Positions 8,467-16,740 of a stretch of 64,000 bases of DNA are shown one piece after another. The translations under genes were made by a program, and so were the position numbers. Under the pieces are notes generated by a model. That model had not been told where the DNA came from. It ran no database searches and worked only from the letters and a program-made list of their open reading frames with translations. The first letter of the stretch is position 1. Each line of letters starts with the position of its first letter. This DNA is from Rhodospirillum sp. (GTDB lineage Bacteria; Pseudomonadota; Alphaproteobacteria; Dongiales; Dongiaceae). The stretch lies in contig PNKY01000011.1 of NCBI GenBank assembly GCA_013822765.1, forward strand, positions 98,194-162,193, in the 5' to 3' direction.

Positions 8467-10302
8467 ATGTCCATTCCGGAAACCCGCCCGGATGCTATTT
8501 TGATGGCCCGATGCCTATCGCCTAGGAAAGAACGGAAGCAGCTCGTGGCAAAATTCACCCAAGGGCCGACGTCCCGCAGCAATCAATCCGCCGCTCAGGC
8601 TTTCGCGGGCGCGCTCAAGCGCCATGGCGTGGACACCGTTTTTGGCCAGTCGATCCCGTCGCTGATTCATCTGGCGGCGCCGGAGTTCGGCATCCGCCAG
8701 ATCGCCTACCGGACCGAGAACGCAGGGGCGATCATGGCAGACGCCTACGCGCGCATATCCCACAAGGTCGGGATCGTCACTGCGCAGAACGGGCCCGCCG
8801 CGACCCTTCTGGTTCCGGCCCTCAGCGAAGCATTGACCGCATCGGTGCCGGTCGTTGCCCTGGTTCAGGACGTCGCCCTGGAGAATTTCGACCGCAATGC
8901 CTTCCAGGAGCTCGATCACCTCCGGCTGTTCGGCGGCTGCTGCAAATGGCTGCGTCGGATACACAGCCCAGATCGGATCGAGGACTATGTCGACATGGCC
9001 TTCACCGCCGCCACGAGCGGCAGGCCGGGGCCAGCCGTCCTGCTCTGCCCTTATGATCTGATCGGCGCGTCTTCGGCTGCCTCCAGCGGGCGCAATGCCA
9101 GGCTCGGCACCTATCCGCTTGATCGCGTGGTGGCAGATCCGGCGAATATCGCCGCCGCAGCCGATCTGCTGGCCGGCGCCGAGCGGCCGCTGGTGATCGC
9201 CGGTGGCGGCGTGCATCTCTCGGATGCGGCCGCCGAGCTGACATTGCTGCAGGAGAGCGCCAGCCTGGCGGTCGCGACCACGAGCATGGGCAAGGGGACT
9301 GTCGACGAACGTCATCCCCTCTCGGTCGGCGTCGTCGGCTACTTCATGGGTCCGGGCGGCATGGCACGCCATCAGCGCGGACTGATCGACGAAGCCGACG
9401 TCATCCTGCTGGTCGGCAACAGGACCAACCAGAACGGCACGGATTCCTGGCGCCTACTGCCGCGTTCCGCCCGCTTCATCCATCTCGATATCGACGGGGC
9501 GGAGATCGGCCGGAACTATGAAGCGCTCCGCCTGCTTGGCGATGCCAAGCTGACGCTCGCGGCGCTTGCGGCTGCTCTGCAGGCGCGCGATCTGACGAAG
9601 CGGCGCGCGGCCAAGCCGGCACTAGAGCGCAGCATTGCCGCGGGACGCGAGCGCCACCGGCTGGAAGCCGAGCCTCTGCTTCGCTCCGACGCGCGCCCGA
9701 TCCGCCCTGAGCGGCTGATGGGGGATCTGGCGAAGGTGCTGAGGCCGACCGACATTGTGGCCGCCGATGCCAGCTATGCCTCGATCTGGATCGCGAACTA
9801 CCTCCCGTCGCTCGCGCCGGGCATGCGATTCCTCACGCCGCGCGGCATGGCGGGGCTTGGCTGGGGCTTGCCGATGGCCCTCGGCGCAAAGCTGGCCGCA
9901 CCCGACCGGCAGGTGCACTGCCTGGTCGGCGACGGCGGCTTCGCTCACGTGTGGTCGGAGCTTGAGACCTCGCGACGGCATTCCCTACCGGTCACGATCA
10001 CCGTGCTGAATAACCAGGTGCTCGGCTACCAGAAGCATGCCGAGGACGTGTTGTTTGGCGCCCATACCGATGCGGTCGATTTCCAACCGGTCGATCACGC
10101 TGCCATCGCCGCGGCCTGCGGATTGCGGGGATGTCGCGTGGAGAACCCTGCGGACTACGCCGCTGCATTGGCGGAGGCCGCCGCGGCGCGGGAGACGACC
10201 GTCATCGACGTGATCGTCGATCCCGAAGCATACCCGCCGATTTCATCGTTCGAGGGAAAGCTACCGTTGAGTCCGACATTGCGAGAACAAAGCGGCGCGT
10301 AA
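8467..10302 (+). CDS. Thiamine-pyrophosphate-dependent enzyme, acetolactate-synthase-like
   Basis: This is a full-length TPP enzyme of the acetohydroxyacid synthase/2-oxoacid decarboxylase family (611 aa). The N-terminal Pyr domain has the cofactor-activating glutamate in TENAGAIMADAYAR. The central domain follows (PLVIAGGGVHLSDAA). The C-terminal PP domain carries GDGGFAHVWSELETSRRHSL then VLNNQVLGYQK, the GDG..NN metal-diphosphate motif. The family covers C-C ligases and decarboxylases such as glyoxylate carboligase, oxalyl-CoA decarboxylase and benzoylformate decarboxylase. This sequence lacks hallmarks that let me choose. It is monocistronic, and divergent from the SDR/VOC pair. Confidence 0.88.
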   Translation: MSIPETRPDAILMARCLSPRKERKQLVAKFTQGPTSRSNQSAAQAFAGALKRHGVDTVFGQSIPSLIHLAAPEFGIRQIAYRTENAGAIMADAYARISHKVGIVTAQNGPAATLLVPALSEALTASVPVVALVQDVALENFDRNAFQELDHLRLFGGCCKWLRRIHSPDRIEDYVDMAFTAATSGRPGPAVLLCPYDLIGASSAASSGRNARLGTYPLDRVVADPANIAAAADLLAGAERPLVIAGGGVHLSDAAAELTLLQESASLAVATTSMGKGTVDERHPLSVGVVGYFMGPGGMARHQRGLIDEADVILLVGNRTNQNGTDSWRLLPRSARFIHLDIDGAEIGRNYEALRLLGDAKLTLAALAAALQARDLTKRRAAKPALERSIAAGRERHRLEAEPLLRSDARPIRPERLMGDLAKVLRPTDIVAADASYASIWIANYLPSLAPGMRFLTPRGMAGLGWGLPMALGAKLAAPDRQVHCLVGDGGFAHVWSELETSRRHSLPVTITVLNNQVLGYQKHAEDVLFGAHTDAVDFQPVDHAAIAAACGLRGCRVENPADYAAALAEAAAARETTVIDVIVDPEAYPPISSFEGKLPLSPTLREQSGA

Positions 10303-10348
10303 CCGATTTGGAGAGCATGATTGCTGCCAAGCTGGTCAGGCCGAGCGG

Positions 10349-10377
10349 GATGTCCGCTTTTGCCAGTAGCGGACATC
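10349..10377. terminator. Palindromic element with 10-bp perfect stem between convergent genes
   Basis: GATGTCCGCT and AGCGGACATC form a perfect stem around a 9-base loop. It lies between the stops of two converging genes (10302 and 10423), where a bidirectional terminator is expected. There is no strong U-run. The TCCGCTTT...GGACAT layout recurs, degenerate, at 32535-32563, so it may be a dispersed repeat family member rather than a dedicated terminator. Confidence 0.5.
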
Positions 10378-10422
10378 GTTGCCCGACCCCTTGAGCGGTC
10401 GTCCAAGCCTTCCGGCTTGCCG

Positions 10423-11433
10423 TCATTCGGAGTTTGGACGGGCGCGCCCGTCCAAGTCGATCCCTTGCACAACCCCGGAGGGCCTACATACATGCAACCG
10501 AATGAAGGCGGAGTGGGCAGAACCAGCCTGCAACGTCAAGGTCCCGGCATCGCGGCGCTTGGCCTCGGCCAGCCCATAGGCCAAGCGCGTGGTGTTGGGC
10601 TCAAGGCCGATCAAGCGCGCCCGGCCCGACCAGGGTGCATCGGACGTTCCGCCGAGCTCGATCCAATACCAGAGGCTGGAGAAGACGCTCGAATCCCATG
10701 ACAATGTTGCGGCTACCGCATTGTCCAACCGGCGAATGGACATCCAAGGGCTTTCGAAGTTGTACAAGTACGCAAGAGCCGCCATCCCCGTTTCATGACT
10801 TCCCGCCAGAGGTCGCCTAAGATCGATCGTTCGGTCTTTCCCCGCGACTATCGGCCAAGCGCCGGTCGCGCCAGGATGCAAAGGATTGCTTGGCGGATTG
10901 TACTCTTGATCGGTTGTCACGCTACGGGCGCCCGACTGAATCTCAAACTCGCCAGCCAGCAGATCCGACCCGAAGGTCGGATGATGCCCCCACATGACTA
11001 TCGCCGGCTCATTGCCCTCGAGTTCGGCCAACTCCCGGATCACAAGGAGGTCGTCGTCGAGGGATATTTCCCTCCGCATCCGGACCGGCACTGAGTCGAA
11101 GCGACGACTGAGTCGGATGGACGAGCCGCTCGTTTCCGCTTCCCACGGCGTGATGGATGCTTCGCCGTGAAACCCGTGGAACACGCCGTCGACGGAGCAG
11201 GCGTTGCCGCCATTCGGAAACAGCAGCGGCCAGCCGCCGGTGTAGCGGGTGAGCCACGCCGGCTCGTCGGGCGCAGCGCCCGATTCCAGCGGCGCATCGA
11301 CCGGCTCCCAAGGAACGGTCCCGAGCACTGAAAGGCCGGTCGGCTTGTGAAGGATCTCCGTAATCGTGCCGCCGACGTGCGGTCGGACGATGACCCGCAG
11401 CGACGCGCTTTCCAGCACGACATCCTTGCTCAT
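10423..11433 (-). CDS. Aldose 1-epimerase (galactose mutarotase-like)
   Basis: This is a 336-residue protein of the galactose-mutarotase-like superfamily, which interconverts alpha and beta anomers. Landmarks are GGTITEILHKPTG, GGWPLLFPNGGNAC, the HGFHGEASI segment with the acid-site histidine, and the MWGHHPTFG segment with a second histidine pair. The start overlaps the stop of the upstream permease in an ATGA (11430-11433), showing translational coupling. It is the last gene of the minus-strand operon SDR-binding protein-permease-permease-mutarotase, so it probably acts on the sugar imported by that transporter. The sugar is not identifiable. Confidence 0.82.
   Translation of the reverse strand: MSKDVVLESASLRVIVRPHVGGTITEILHKPTGLSVLGTVPWEPVDAPLESGAAPDEPAWLTRYTGGWPLLFPNGGNACSVDGVFHGFHGEASITPWEAETSGSSIRLSRRFDSVPVRMRREISLDDDLLVIRELAELEGNEPAIVMWGHHPTFGSDLLAGEFEIQSGARSVTTDQEYNPPSNPLHPGATGAWPIVAGKDRTIDLRRPLAGSHETGMAALAYLYNFESPWMSIRRLDNAVAATLSWDSSVFSSLWYWIELGGTSDAPWSGRARLIGLEPNTTRLAYGLAEAKRRDAGTLTLQAGSAHSAFIRLHVCRPSGVVQGIDLDGRARPNSE
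10434..10455. repeat. 22-bp perfect palindrome at the 3' end of the mutarotase gene
   Basis: TTGGACGGGCG is followed directly by CGCCCGTCCAA. The palindrome falls in the codons for the last dozen residues of the mutarotase. As RNA it would form a strong loopless stem close to the operon end. It could protect the 3' end or be incidental. Confidence 0.5.
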
Positions 11434-12272
11434 TTGACCGAACCGGCCATCAGGCCCTGGATGTAGTGCTTCTGGAAGGCGAGATAGAGGATGATCATCG
11501 GCGCGCTCGCGAACACCATGCCGGCCATGGTCAACGGTATCTGGTCATTGTAGCGGCCCTGGAACACGCTGATCCCCGCCATCAGTGTCCGCTTGGCGTC
11601 GTCCTGCAGGAAGATGATGGCGATCAACAGGTCGTTCCAGACATAGAGCGCGTTCACCACCACCAAGGTGAGCAGGGCCGGCAGCGACAAGGGAATCACG
11701 ATCTTCAGCAGGATCAGCAGGTCGCCGGCGCCGTCGATCCGCGCCGCCTCGAACAGCTCCCGCGGAAGCGTGCGAAAGAAGCTGACCAGCAGGTAGACCG
11801 AGAACGGCGTGATCAGACCCGCATAGATGACGATCGCGCCTTCATAGGTGCTGATCAGGCGCAATTGCGTATAGAGCACGAACAGAGGGACGATCATGAC
11901 CACGGGCGGGATCGCCATCAGCGACGTGCTGATCGAGAACAGGAGTCCCCTGCCGGGGAACTGCATTCTCGCGATGGCGTACGCACCGAGGCAGGAAACC
12001 ACCGTGCTCAGGGCCACGGCGCCTACCGCGAGGATAATGCTGTTCGCCATCCAGCCGATGAAATCGCTTTCGAACAGCACCGTGCGGAAGTGATCGAGCA
12101 CCACGCTCTTAGGCAGCCCGACCTTGTTGAAGATATATTCCTCCTGGGATTTGACCGAAGTCAGGATCATGAACAGCGTCGGGGCCAGTGCGATCGCAGT
12201 TGCTACGATCAGGATGCCATGCTTCAGCGCCCGGTCCGGCTTCTTACTTATCTTGTTCGCTTGCACGGCCAT
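11430..12272 (-). CDS. Carbohydrate ABC transporter permease (MalG-type)
   Basis: This is an inner-membrane permease of about 280 residues of the CUT1 sugar-transport family. Six hydrophobic segments are visible. The EAA loop that contacts the ATPase reads EAARIDGAGDLLILLKIVIP, and the C terminus KHYIQGLMAGSVK is typical of MalG-like subunits. ATG 12272 (MAVQANKISKK) follows a GAGG site and lies 7 bp after the upstream permease stop. The longer frame overlaps that gene. No ATPase gene is in this operon, so a shared MsmX/UgpC-type ATPase encoded elsewhere must energise it. Confidence 0.9.
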   Translation of the reverse strand: MAVQANKISKKPDRALKHGILIVATAIALAPTLFMILTSVKSQEEYIFNKVGLPKSVVLDHFRTVLFESDFIGWMANSIILAVGAVALSTVVSCLGAYAIARMQFPGRGLLFSISTSLMAIPPVVMIVPLFVLYTQLRLISTYEGAIVIYAGLITPFSVYLLVSFFRTLPRELFEAARIDGAGDLLILLKIVIPLSLPALLTLVVVNALYVWNDLLIAIIFLQDDAKRTLMAGISVFQGRYNDQIPLTMAGMVFASAPMIILYLAFQKHYIQGLMAGSVK

Positions 12273-12279
12273 GGCGACC

Positions 12280-13161
12280 TCAAGCTGTTTCTTGTTCGTT
12301 GGCGCGTCGCCGCGCGGCAAACAGCGGCACAATCAGCAACAGCGACACCACGAACAGCATGACGGAGACCGCCGAAGCGATGCCCGGCAGGCTGGTCCTG
12401 ATCAGCGCGTTGAAGATGTAGAGTTCCACAACCATGGTCGAGGTGCCCGGACCGCCGCGTCCACCGCCGATCATGAAGACATACGCGAACACCGCGGACA
12501 GGATGGTGATAACGCTGGTCACGATGTAGAATTCCATGACGACCCGCATCTGCGGCACGATCACGTGCCACACCCGCTGCCACCAATTTGCTCCGTCCAG
12601 CCGCGCCGCCTCCATCAGCGATTCATCCAGGCTCAACATGCGCGCCAGGAACAGGATGATGCCCAAGGCGGATTCGCGCCAGATGATCAGCATCATCACC
12701 GTCCACAATGCCACATCGGACGAGCCGATCCAGTCCAGCGCAAGAAAGTCGAGGCTGAGCCAGCGCAGCACCTCGTTCACCGGTCCATTGAACTGGAACA
12801 CCTTCTTCATGATGACAGCAATGATCGGAATCGCGAGGATGTAGGGCATGAACAGGATGACGCGATAGAGCTTCCAGCCCTTCAGCCGCTCGTATAACAC
12901 GACCGCGATCAGCAGCGACCAGGCTACCATGAACGGCACCGCCACCAGCAGCATCACGTTGTGACGGACGGATTCCCAGAACAGCGGCTGATTGAGCACG
13001 AGCTCATAGTTGCGCAGCCCGATCCACGGACCGTCGATGCCCCGCACCATCTTGAAGCTGAACTCGAAGATCCGGACCAGCGGGTAGCCGAATACAAACA
13101 GCAGCAGCACGACCAGCGGAGCGACATACAGATACGGCGCAAACCTCGATGTCCGGTTCAC
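12280..13161 (-). CDS. Carbohydrate ABC transporter permease (MalF/UgpA-type)
   Basis: This is the partner inner-membrane permease of 293 residues in the CUT1 family. The N-terminal segment APYLYVAPLVVLLLFVFGYP is characteristic, and the EAA loop reads LMEAARLDGANWWQRVWHVI. About six transmembrane helices are visible. It starts with GTG at 13161 behind a CGGGAT site. It stands between the binding-protein gene and the MalG-type permease, the canonical order. A strong stem-loop at 13211-13245 separates it from the binding-protein gene. Confidence 0.9.
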   Translation of the reverse strand: MNRTSRFAPYLYVAPLVVLLLFVFGYPLVRIFEFSFKMVRGIDGPWIGLRNYELVLNQPLFWESVRHNVMLLVAVPFMVAWSLLIAVVLYERLKGWKLYRVILFMPYILAIPIIAVIMKKVFQFNGPVNEVLRWLSLDFLALDWIGSSDVALWTVMMLIIWRESALGIILFLARMLSLDESLMEAARLDGANWWQRVWHVIVPQMRVVMEFYIVTSVITILSAVFAYVFMIGGGRGGPGTSTMVVELYIFNALIRTSLPGIASAVSVMLFVVSLLLIVPLFAARRRANEQETA

Positions 13162-13210
13162 GACCGATCCCGCATGCGTTCAGTTGCCATCAGCGCATTC
13201 CAAATAGAGA

Positions 13211-13245
13211 GGGGAGTCCAGGCAAATTCGGCGCCTGGACTCCCC
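13211..13245 (-). promoter_or_regulatory. Intra-operon stem-loop after the binding-protein gene
   Basis: GGGGAGTCCAGGC and GCCTGGACTCCCC form a perfect 13-bp stem around a 9-base loop, just past the binding-protein stop (13259) and before the permease start (13161). Such stems commonly stabilise the binding-protein message and lower permease expression. There is no U-run in the direction of transcription, so partial rather than full termination is likely. Confidence 0.65.
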
Positions 13246-13258
13246 TTGTCACGCGATA

Positions 13259-14599
13259 TCAGCCGCCGAGATCGGCCGACCACTTCTTGTAGTTCTCGAC
13301 GATGTCCGGATTGAAGTCGCGCCATTCCTTGGCGACATTGTATGCGAGTTCGCCCGCTTGCTCGCCGGTGATCTTGCCTTCGACCACCTGCTGGGCAGCC
13401 GGCAGCAGTGCCTGTTCGTAGAATTGCCCCGGCACAAGGTTCGCGAGGTACGGGATGTTCTCCGACTGTCCCCAGCGCTTCCACATGTCGACCACCACCG
13501 GATCCGTGATCACCGACAAATCGAAGTTGGTGTTGGCGGGAATCCAGCCGGTCTTGTCATGCAGCGCCTTCAACTGCTCCGGCGATTGCAGGTATTCCAG
13601 GAAGGCCGCCGCGTCTTTCGGGTTCTTGGCCTTGGTGGGAATGCCGAGGCCCTGGGAGTCGAAGATCGGCTTGCCTGCCAGCTTGCCTTTGCCATAGACG
13701 GGCATGACCATGGTGCCGATCCGGCCCTTGGTCATTTCGCTGTCCTTCGGAACACGCGCGCCGACCGACTGACCCGCCGCAATCTTGCCCGCAGGAATCA
13801 GATCGATGCCGGGATAGAGTTCGGTCGACGACATGTCTGCATTGAGAAAGCCCGCCTTCTTCAGTTCCTCCAGCTTCACCCAGTGCTCATGGTATTTGGG
13901 CTCGCGGAAGTCGCGCTCGCCGGTGAACAAGCCAATCACCTCGCCCGCGCTGTCGACGTTCTGAGCGATCGCATGGCCGAAATACCATTCGCCCCAGTAA
14001 CCGTCCTGGATGCCACCACCGAGCGGAGCGATCCCCGCCGATTTCAGCTTGTCGCAGGCCGCCAGAAACTCGTCCCAGGTGGCCGGCGCCTTGTCCGCGT
14101 CCAGCCCCGCCTTGTCGTAGAGGTCCTTGTTGTAGATCCAGATCATCGGCAGGGCATACCAGCCGACCCGGTAAGTCTTACCGCCGAACCGGCTGAGCAG
14201 CGTTGGGCTCGAATCCTTGATGACCTGGTCGCTCACCAGGCCCTCCAGCGGTTGCAGGTAGCCGAGCCACACGCTCTCCATGTGGTAGATGCCGTTCCAC
14301 AGAAACTGGATGTCCGGCGCTTCGCCTGCGGCGGCGGCGGTCTGGAACTGCGAGATCACGACCGCCGTGTCCTGCAGCATCGACTTCACTGTTGCCGCGC
14401 TGTAGCTCTTGGCCGCCTCATCGACGAAACCCTGCAGGCCTGGCAGTTCCTGCTCGCCCCACCACCACATGTTGAGTTCGGTCGCGGCGAGGGCCGATGA
14501 ACCCGGCAGCAGGCCGCCCAGCGCCGCGCCTGCTCCGAGCCCGGCCGATGTCTTCAACAACTCCCGACGTGAGAAACCTTCTCTCCAGTTCCGTTTCAT
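13259..14599 (-). CDS. Sugar ABC transporter substrate-binding protein (CUT1), Tat-exported
   Basis: This is the periplasmic solute receptor (446 aa) for the two permeases downstream. The N terminus FSRRELLKTSAGLGAGAALG is a full twin-arginine signal, followed by ALAATELNMWWWG, where processing is expected. The rest matches extracellular solute-binding family 1 (FQTAAAAGEAPDIQFLWNG, KTYRVGWYALPMIWIYNKDL, AAAFLEYLQSPEQLKALHDK). The start has an AGGGAAG site. It lies 39 bp after the SDR gene in the same operon. The ligand is probably a mono- or oligosaccharide by family, not by any seen residue. Confidence 0.92.
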   Translation of the reverse strand: MKRNWREGFSRRELLKTSAGLGAGAALGGLLPGSSALAATELNMWWWGEQELPGLQGFVDEAAKSYSAATVKSMLQDTAVVISQFQTAAAAGEAPDIQFLWNGIYHMESVWLGYLQPLEGLVSDQVIKDSSPTLLSRFGGKTYRVGWYALPMIWIYNKDLYDKAGLDADKAPATWDEFLAACDKLKSAGIAPLGGGIQDGYWGEWYFGHAIAQNVDSAGEVIGLFTGERDFREPKYHEHWVKLEELKKAGFLNADMSSTELYPGIDLIPAGKIAAGQSVGARVPKDSEMTKGRIGTMVMPVYGKGKLAGKPIFDSQGLGIPTKAKNPKDAAAFLEYLQSPEQLKALHDKTGWIPANTNFDLSVITDPVVVDMWKRWGQSENIPYLANLVPGQFYEQALLPAAQQVVEGKITGEQAGELAYNVAKEWRDFNPDIVENYKKWSADLGG

Positions 14600-14638
14600 C
14601 GCGCTTCCCTAGCCTCCCTGTTATCGTTCTTGGTGTCT

Positions 14639-15415
14639 TCAGAACGTGCTCATCAGGCCGCCATCGACGACCAGCAGCTGGCCAGTCATGTAGCGGCAGT
14701 ATTTCGATGCGAGAAAGATCACGGTTCCCGACACGTCCTCCGGGTATCCGGTCCGGCGCAGTGGAACCTTGCCTTTCTTCACGTACCATTCGAAGAATTC
14801 GGGCGTCTCGGTTTCATTGACGCCGTTGACGATCGACATCGGCGTCGACATGAAGCCCGGCGCCACCGCGTTGACCAGGATATTGTAGGGTCCAAGCTCG
14901 ACCGCCATCGACTTGGTGAGGGCGATCATGCCGCCCTTGGCCGCATTGTAGGCGCCGACCTCGCCGCTCGATGCAAAGCCCTGGATTGAGGCGATGTGGA
15001 TGATCCGGCCCGACTTGCGCTCAACCATGTGCGGCGCCACAAGCTTCGAGCCCATATAGACGGATTCGAGATTGATCGCGATCGTGCGCCGCCAGTCCTC
15101 GAGCGTGTCCTGCAGGATGGTGGCGGACGGTGGATTGATTGCCGCGTTGTTGACGAGGACGTCGATCCTGCCGAATTCCTTGATGATATCGTCGATCGCC
15201 GCGCGATAGGACTCATAGTCGGTGACGTCGAGCGCGAAGGGCCGGGCTACGCCGCCCGCTGCTTTGATCTCGGCCGCTACCGCGTGCAGCGTTGCCGGAT
15301 TCCGCTCCAGCAGCATGACGCTGCCGCCTTCCGAGGCCATTTCAAGCGCGATCGAGCGGCCAAGGCCCTGCCCGGCACCGCTGACAATGCAAACCTGGTC
15401 CGCGAGCAAGTCCAT
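14639..15415 (-). CDS. SDR family oxidoreductase, first gene of the sugar-transport operon
   Basis: This is a classical short-chain dehydrogenase (258 aa). It has SGAGQGLG for cofactor binding, VNNAAINPP, the active-site serine in HIASIQG, YNAAK, and the C terminus YMTGQLLVVDGGLMSTF. I take the ATG at 15415, preceded by GGGGAC, over ATG 15451. It opens the minus-strand operon SDR - binding protein - two permeases - mutarotase, so it probably oxidises the imported sugar. A 16-bp palindrome (15461-15476) stands 46 bp upstream of the start and links it to the IclR-type regulon of this block. Confidence 0.9.
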   Translation of the reverse strand: MDLLADQVCIVSGAGQGLGRSIALEMASEGGSVMLLERNPATLHAVAAEIKAAGGVARPFALDVTDYESYRAAIDDIIKEFGRIDVLVNNAAINPPSATILQDTLEDWRRTIAINLESVYMGSKLVAPHMVERKSGRIIHIASIQGFASSGEVGAYNAAKGGMIALTKSMAVELGPYNILVNAVAPGFMSTPMSIVNGVNETETPEFFEWYVKKGKVPLRRTGYPEDVSGTVIFLASKYCRYMTGQLLVVDGGLMSTF

Positions 15416-15460
15416 CGACACGTCCCCACGCCGTGGCCTCCGCTGTCCCATGCGAACATT

Positions 15461-15476
15461 TTCCAGTATTCTGGAA
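15461..15476. promoter_or_regulatory. Palindromic operator site 1 (IclR-type candidate)
   Basis: TTCCAGTATTCTGGAA, with perfect 6-bp arms, lies 46 bp before the SDR start at 15415. Three more sites of the same design occur at 23457, 25509 and 28689, always in promoter regions of this catabolic block. Next to one of them is the only IclR gene in the block. Confidence 0.65.
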
Positions 15477-15552
15477 TATGTTCTAACATGCCGGATGACT
15501 CTAGGCTGTCGCTCAAAGACCCGTCAAGGGAGGCGCCCGAACCCCGCCTCGA

Positions 15553-16731
15553 TCAAACCAAGGCGGGCGTCCGGTACAGGATTTTTCCGCCGACCTTGAT
15601 CTCCGCATCGACCAGATATTTCTTCATGCCGGCAAGATCGGGCTCGATGCCGAGGCCCGGCGTCTCCGGCACACGGATCTCGCCATTCTTATCCGGCGCG
15701 ATGTGCGTCTTGCACATCTCCCACGCCATCGGCTGTGGCTTCACCGGATACTCGCAGATCCGATGCTCCGACAATCCCGCGTAAGGCTGGATCGACGCGC
15801 AGAGCGCAAGGTGAGAGGTGAAGGTGTGATTCACGTACGTGACGCCCTTCCCCACCGCATAAGCCGCCACCTGCTTAGCCGGCCCGATGCCGCCGATGCG
15901 ACCGCAATCGATCTGGATGAAGCCGACCTTGCCGATATCGATGGTGTGCTTCGCCATGAAGATGTTATGCGCCGCCTCACCGCCCGCCAGCTTCACAGAA
16001 CTCGGCCGCTTCGCCAGCGCGCCATAGGCCTCGTAGGCGCTGCCGTTGAACGGCTCTTCCAGCCAGGTCGCCTTCACGGCTTCCAACAGCGGCAAGCGCG
16101 CCTCCGCTTCGGCAACATCCGTGTTCCAGATCTGGCCGGCATCGATCAGCAGGATGCCGTCCGGCCCGATCCCTTCGCGCGCCGCGGCGAGCTGGTCCGC
16201 ATCGTCCTGCAAGGTGCCGCGCCCGAATGGTCCCCAGCCGCATTTGACCGCACGGAACCCGGCATCGCGCGCGGCGCGGCAGAATTCGAGCGTCTGCTGC
16301 GCCGTGTCGCCGAACAGCTGCGAGGCATACGGTGTCTTGGGATAGGCGCGGTCGTAACCGAGCAGCTTGTAGACCGGCTCGCCGCGCTTCTTGCCGAGCA
16401 GATCCCAGAGTGCGATCTCGACCCCCGACCAAGTGTGCGCCGCCTGCAGCAGATCCATGCTGTTCCACTGGATGGTGGCCGCGATGCGTGCGATGTCAGC
16501 AGGCGAGGAGACATCTTCGCCCAGCACGGAAGCGCTGATCGGGCGGCAGGCCCCGTGCGACATCGGACACACGAAGGAGGCGATCGAGGTGAGCGGGGAT
16601 GCTTCGCATTCGCCCCAGGCCTCGATGCCGCCGGCCTGCACCCGAACGACCAGTGCATCCTGGCTGCCGTCGCCAGCGTCGGTGACGACCGGCATGGAGA
16701 GATAGAAGAAATCAACGGATTCGATTTTCAT
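15553..16731 (-). CDS. Enolase-superfamily dehydratase/racemase (mandelate racemase/muconate lactonizing type)
   Basis: This 392-residue enolase-superfamily enzyme has an alpha/beta capping domain and a beta-barrel. The barrel shows the metal ligands in order: aspartate in LLIDAGQIW, glutamate in TWLEEPF, glutamate in LAGGEAAH. A histidine candidate base stands in VNHTFTSHLALCAS. It abstracts a proton alpha to a carboxylate; sugar-acid dehydration or cycloisomerisation are the usual outcomes. It is the most divergent of the five paralogues in the block: the GRRG..IHA.SA.D segment of the other four is missing. It is the last gene of the peptide-type transporter operon, 9 bp after another paralogue. 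Confidence 0.88.
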   Translation of the reverse strand: MKIESVDFFYLSMPVVTDAGDGSQDALVVRVQAGGIEAWGECEASPLTSIASFVCPMSHGACRPISASVLGEDVSSPADIARIAATIQWNSMDLLQAAHTWSGVEIALWDLLGKKRGEPVYKLLGYDRAYPKTPYASQLFGDTAQQTLEFCRAARDAGFRAVKCGWGPFGRGTLQDDADQLAAAREGIGPDGILLIDAGQIWNTDVAEAEARLPLLEAVKATWLEEPFNGSAYEAYGALAKRPSSVKLAGGEAAHNIFMAKHTIDIGKVGFIQIDCGRIGGIGPAKQVAAYAVGKGVTYVNHTFTSHLALCASIQPYAGLSEHRICEYPVKPQPMAWEMCKTHIAPDKNGEIRVPETPGLGIEPDLAGMKKYLVDAEIKVGGKILYRTPALV

Positions 16732-16740
16732 GTTTTCGCC

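Noticed and set aside
13358..14500. 380-codon plus-strand open frame
   Set aside because: Antisense to the Tat-exported sugar-binding protein; low-complexity translation without motifs.
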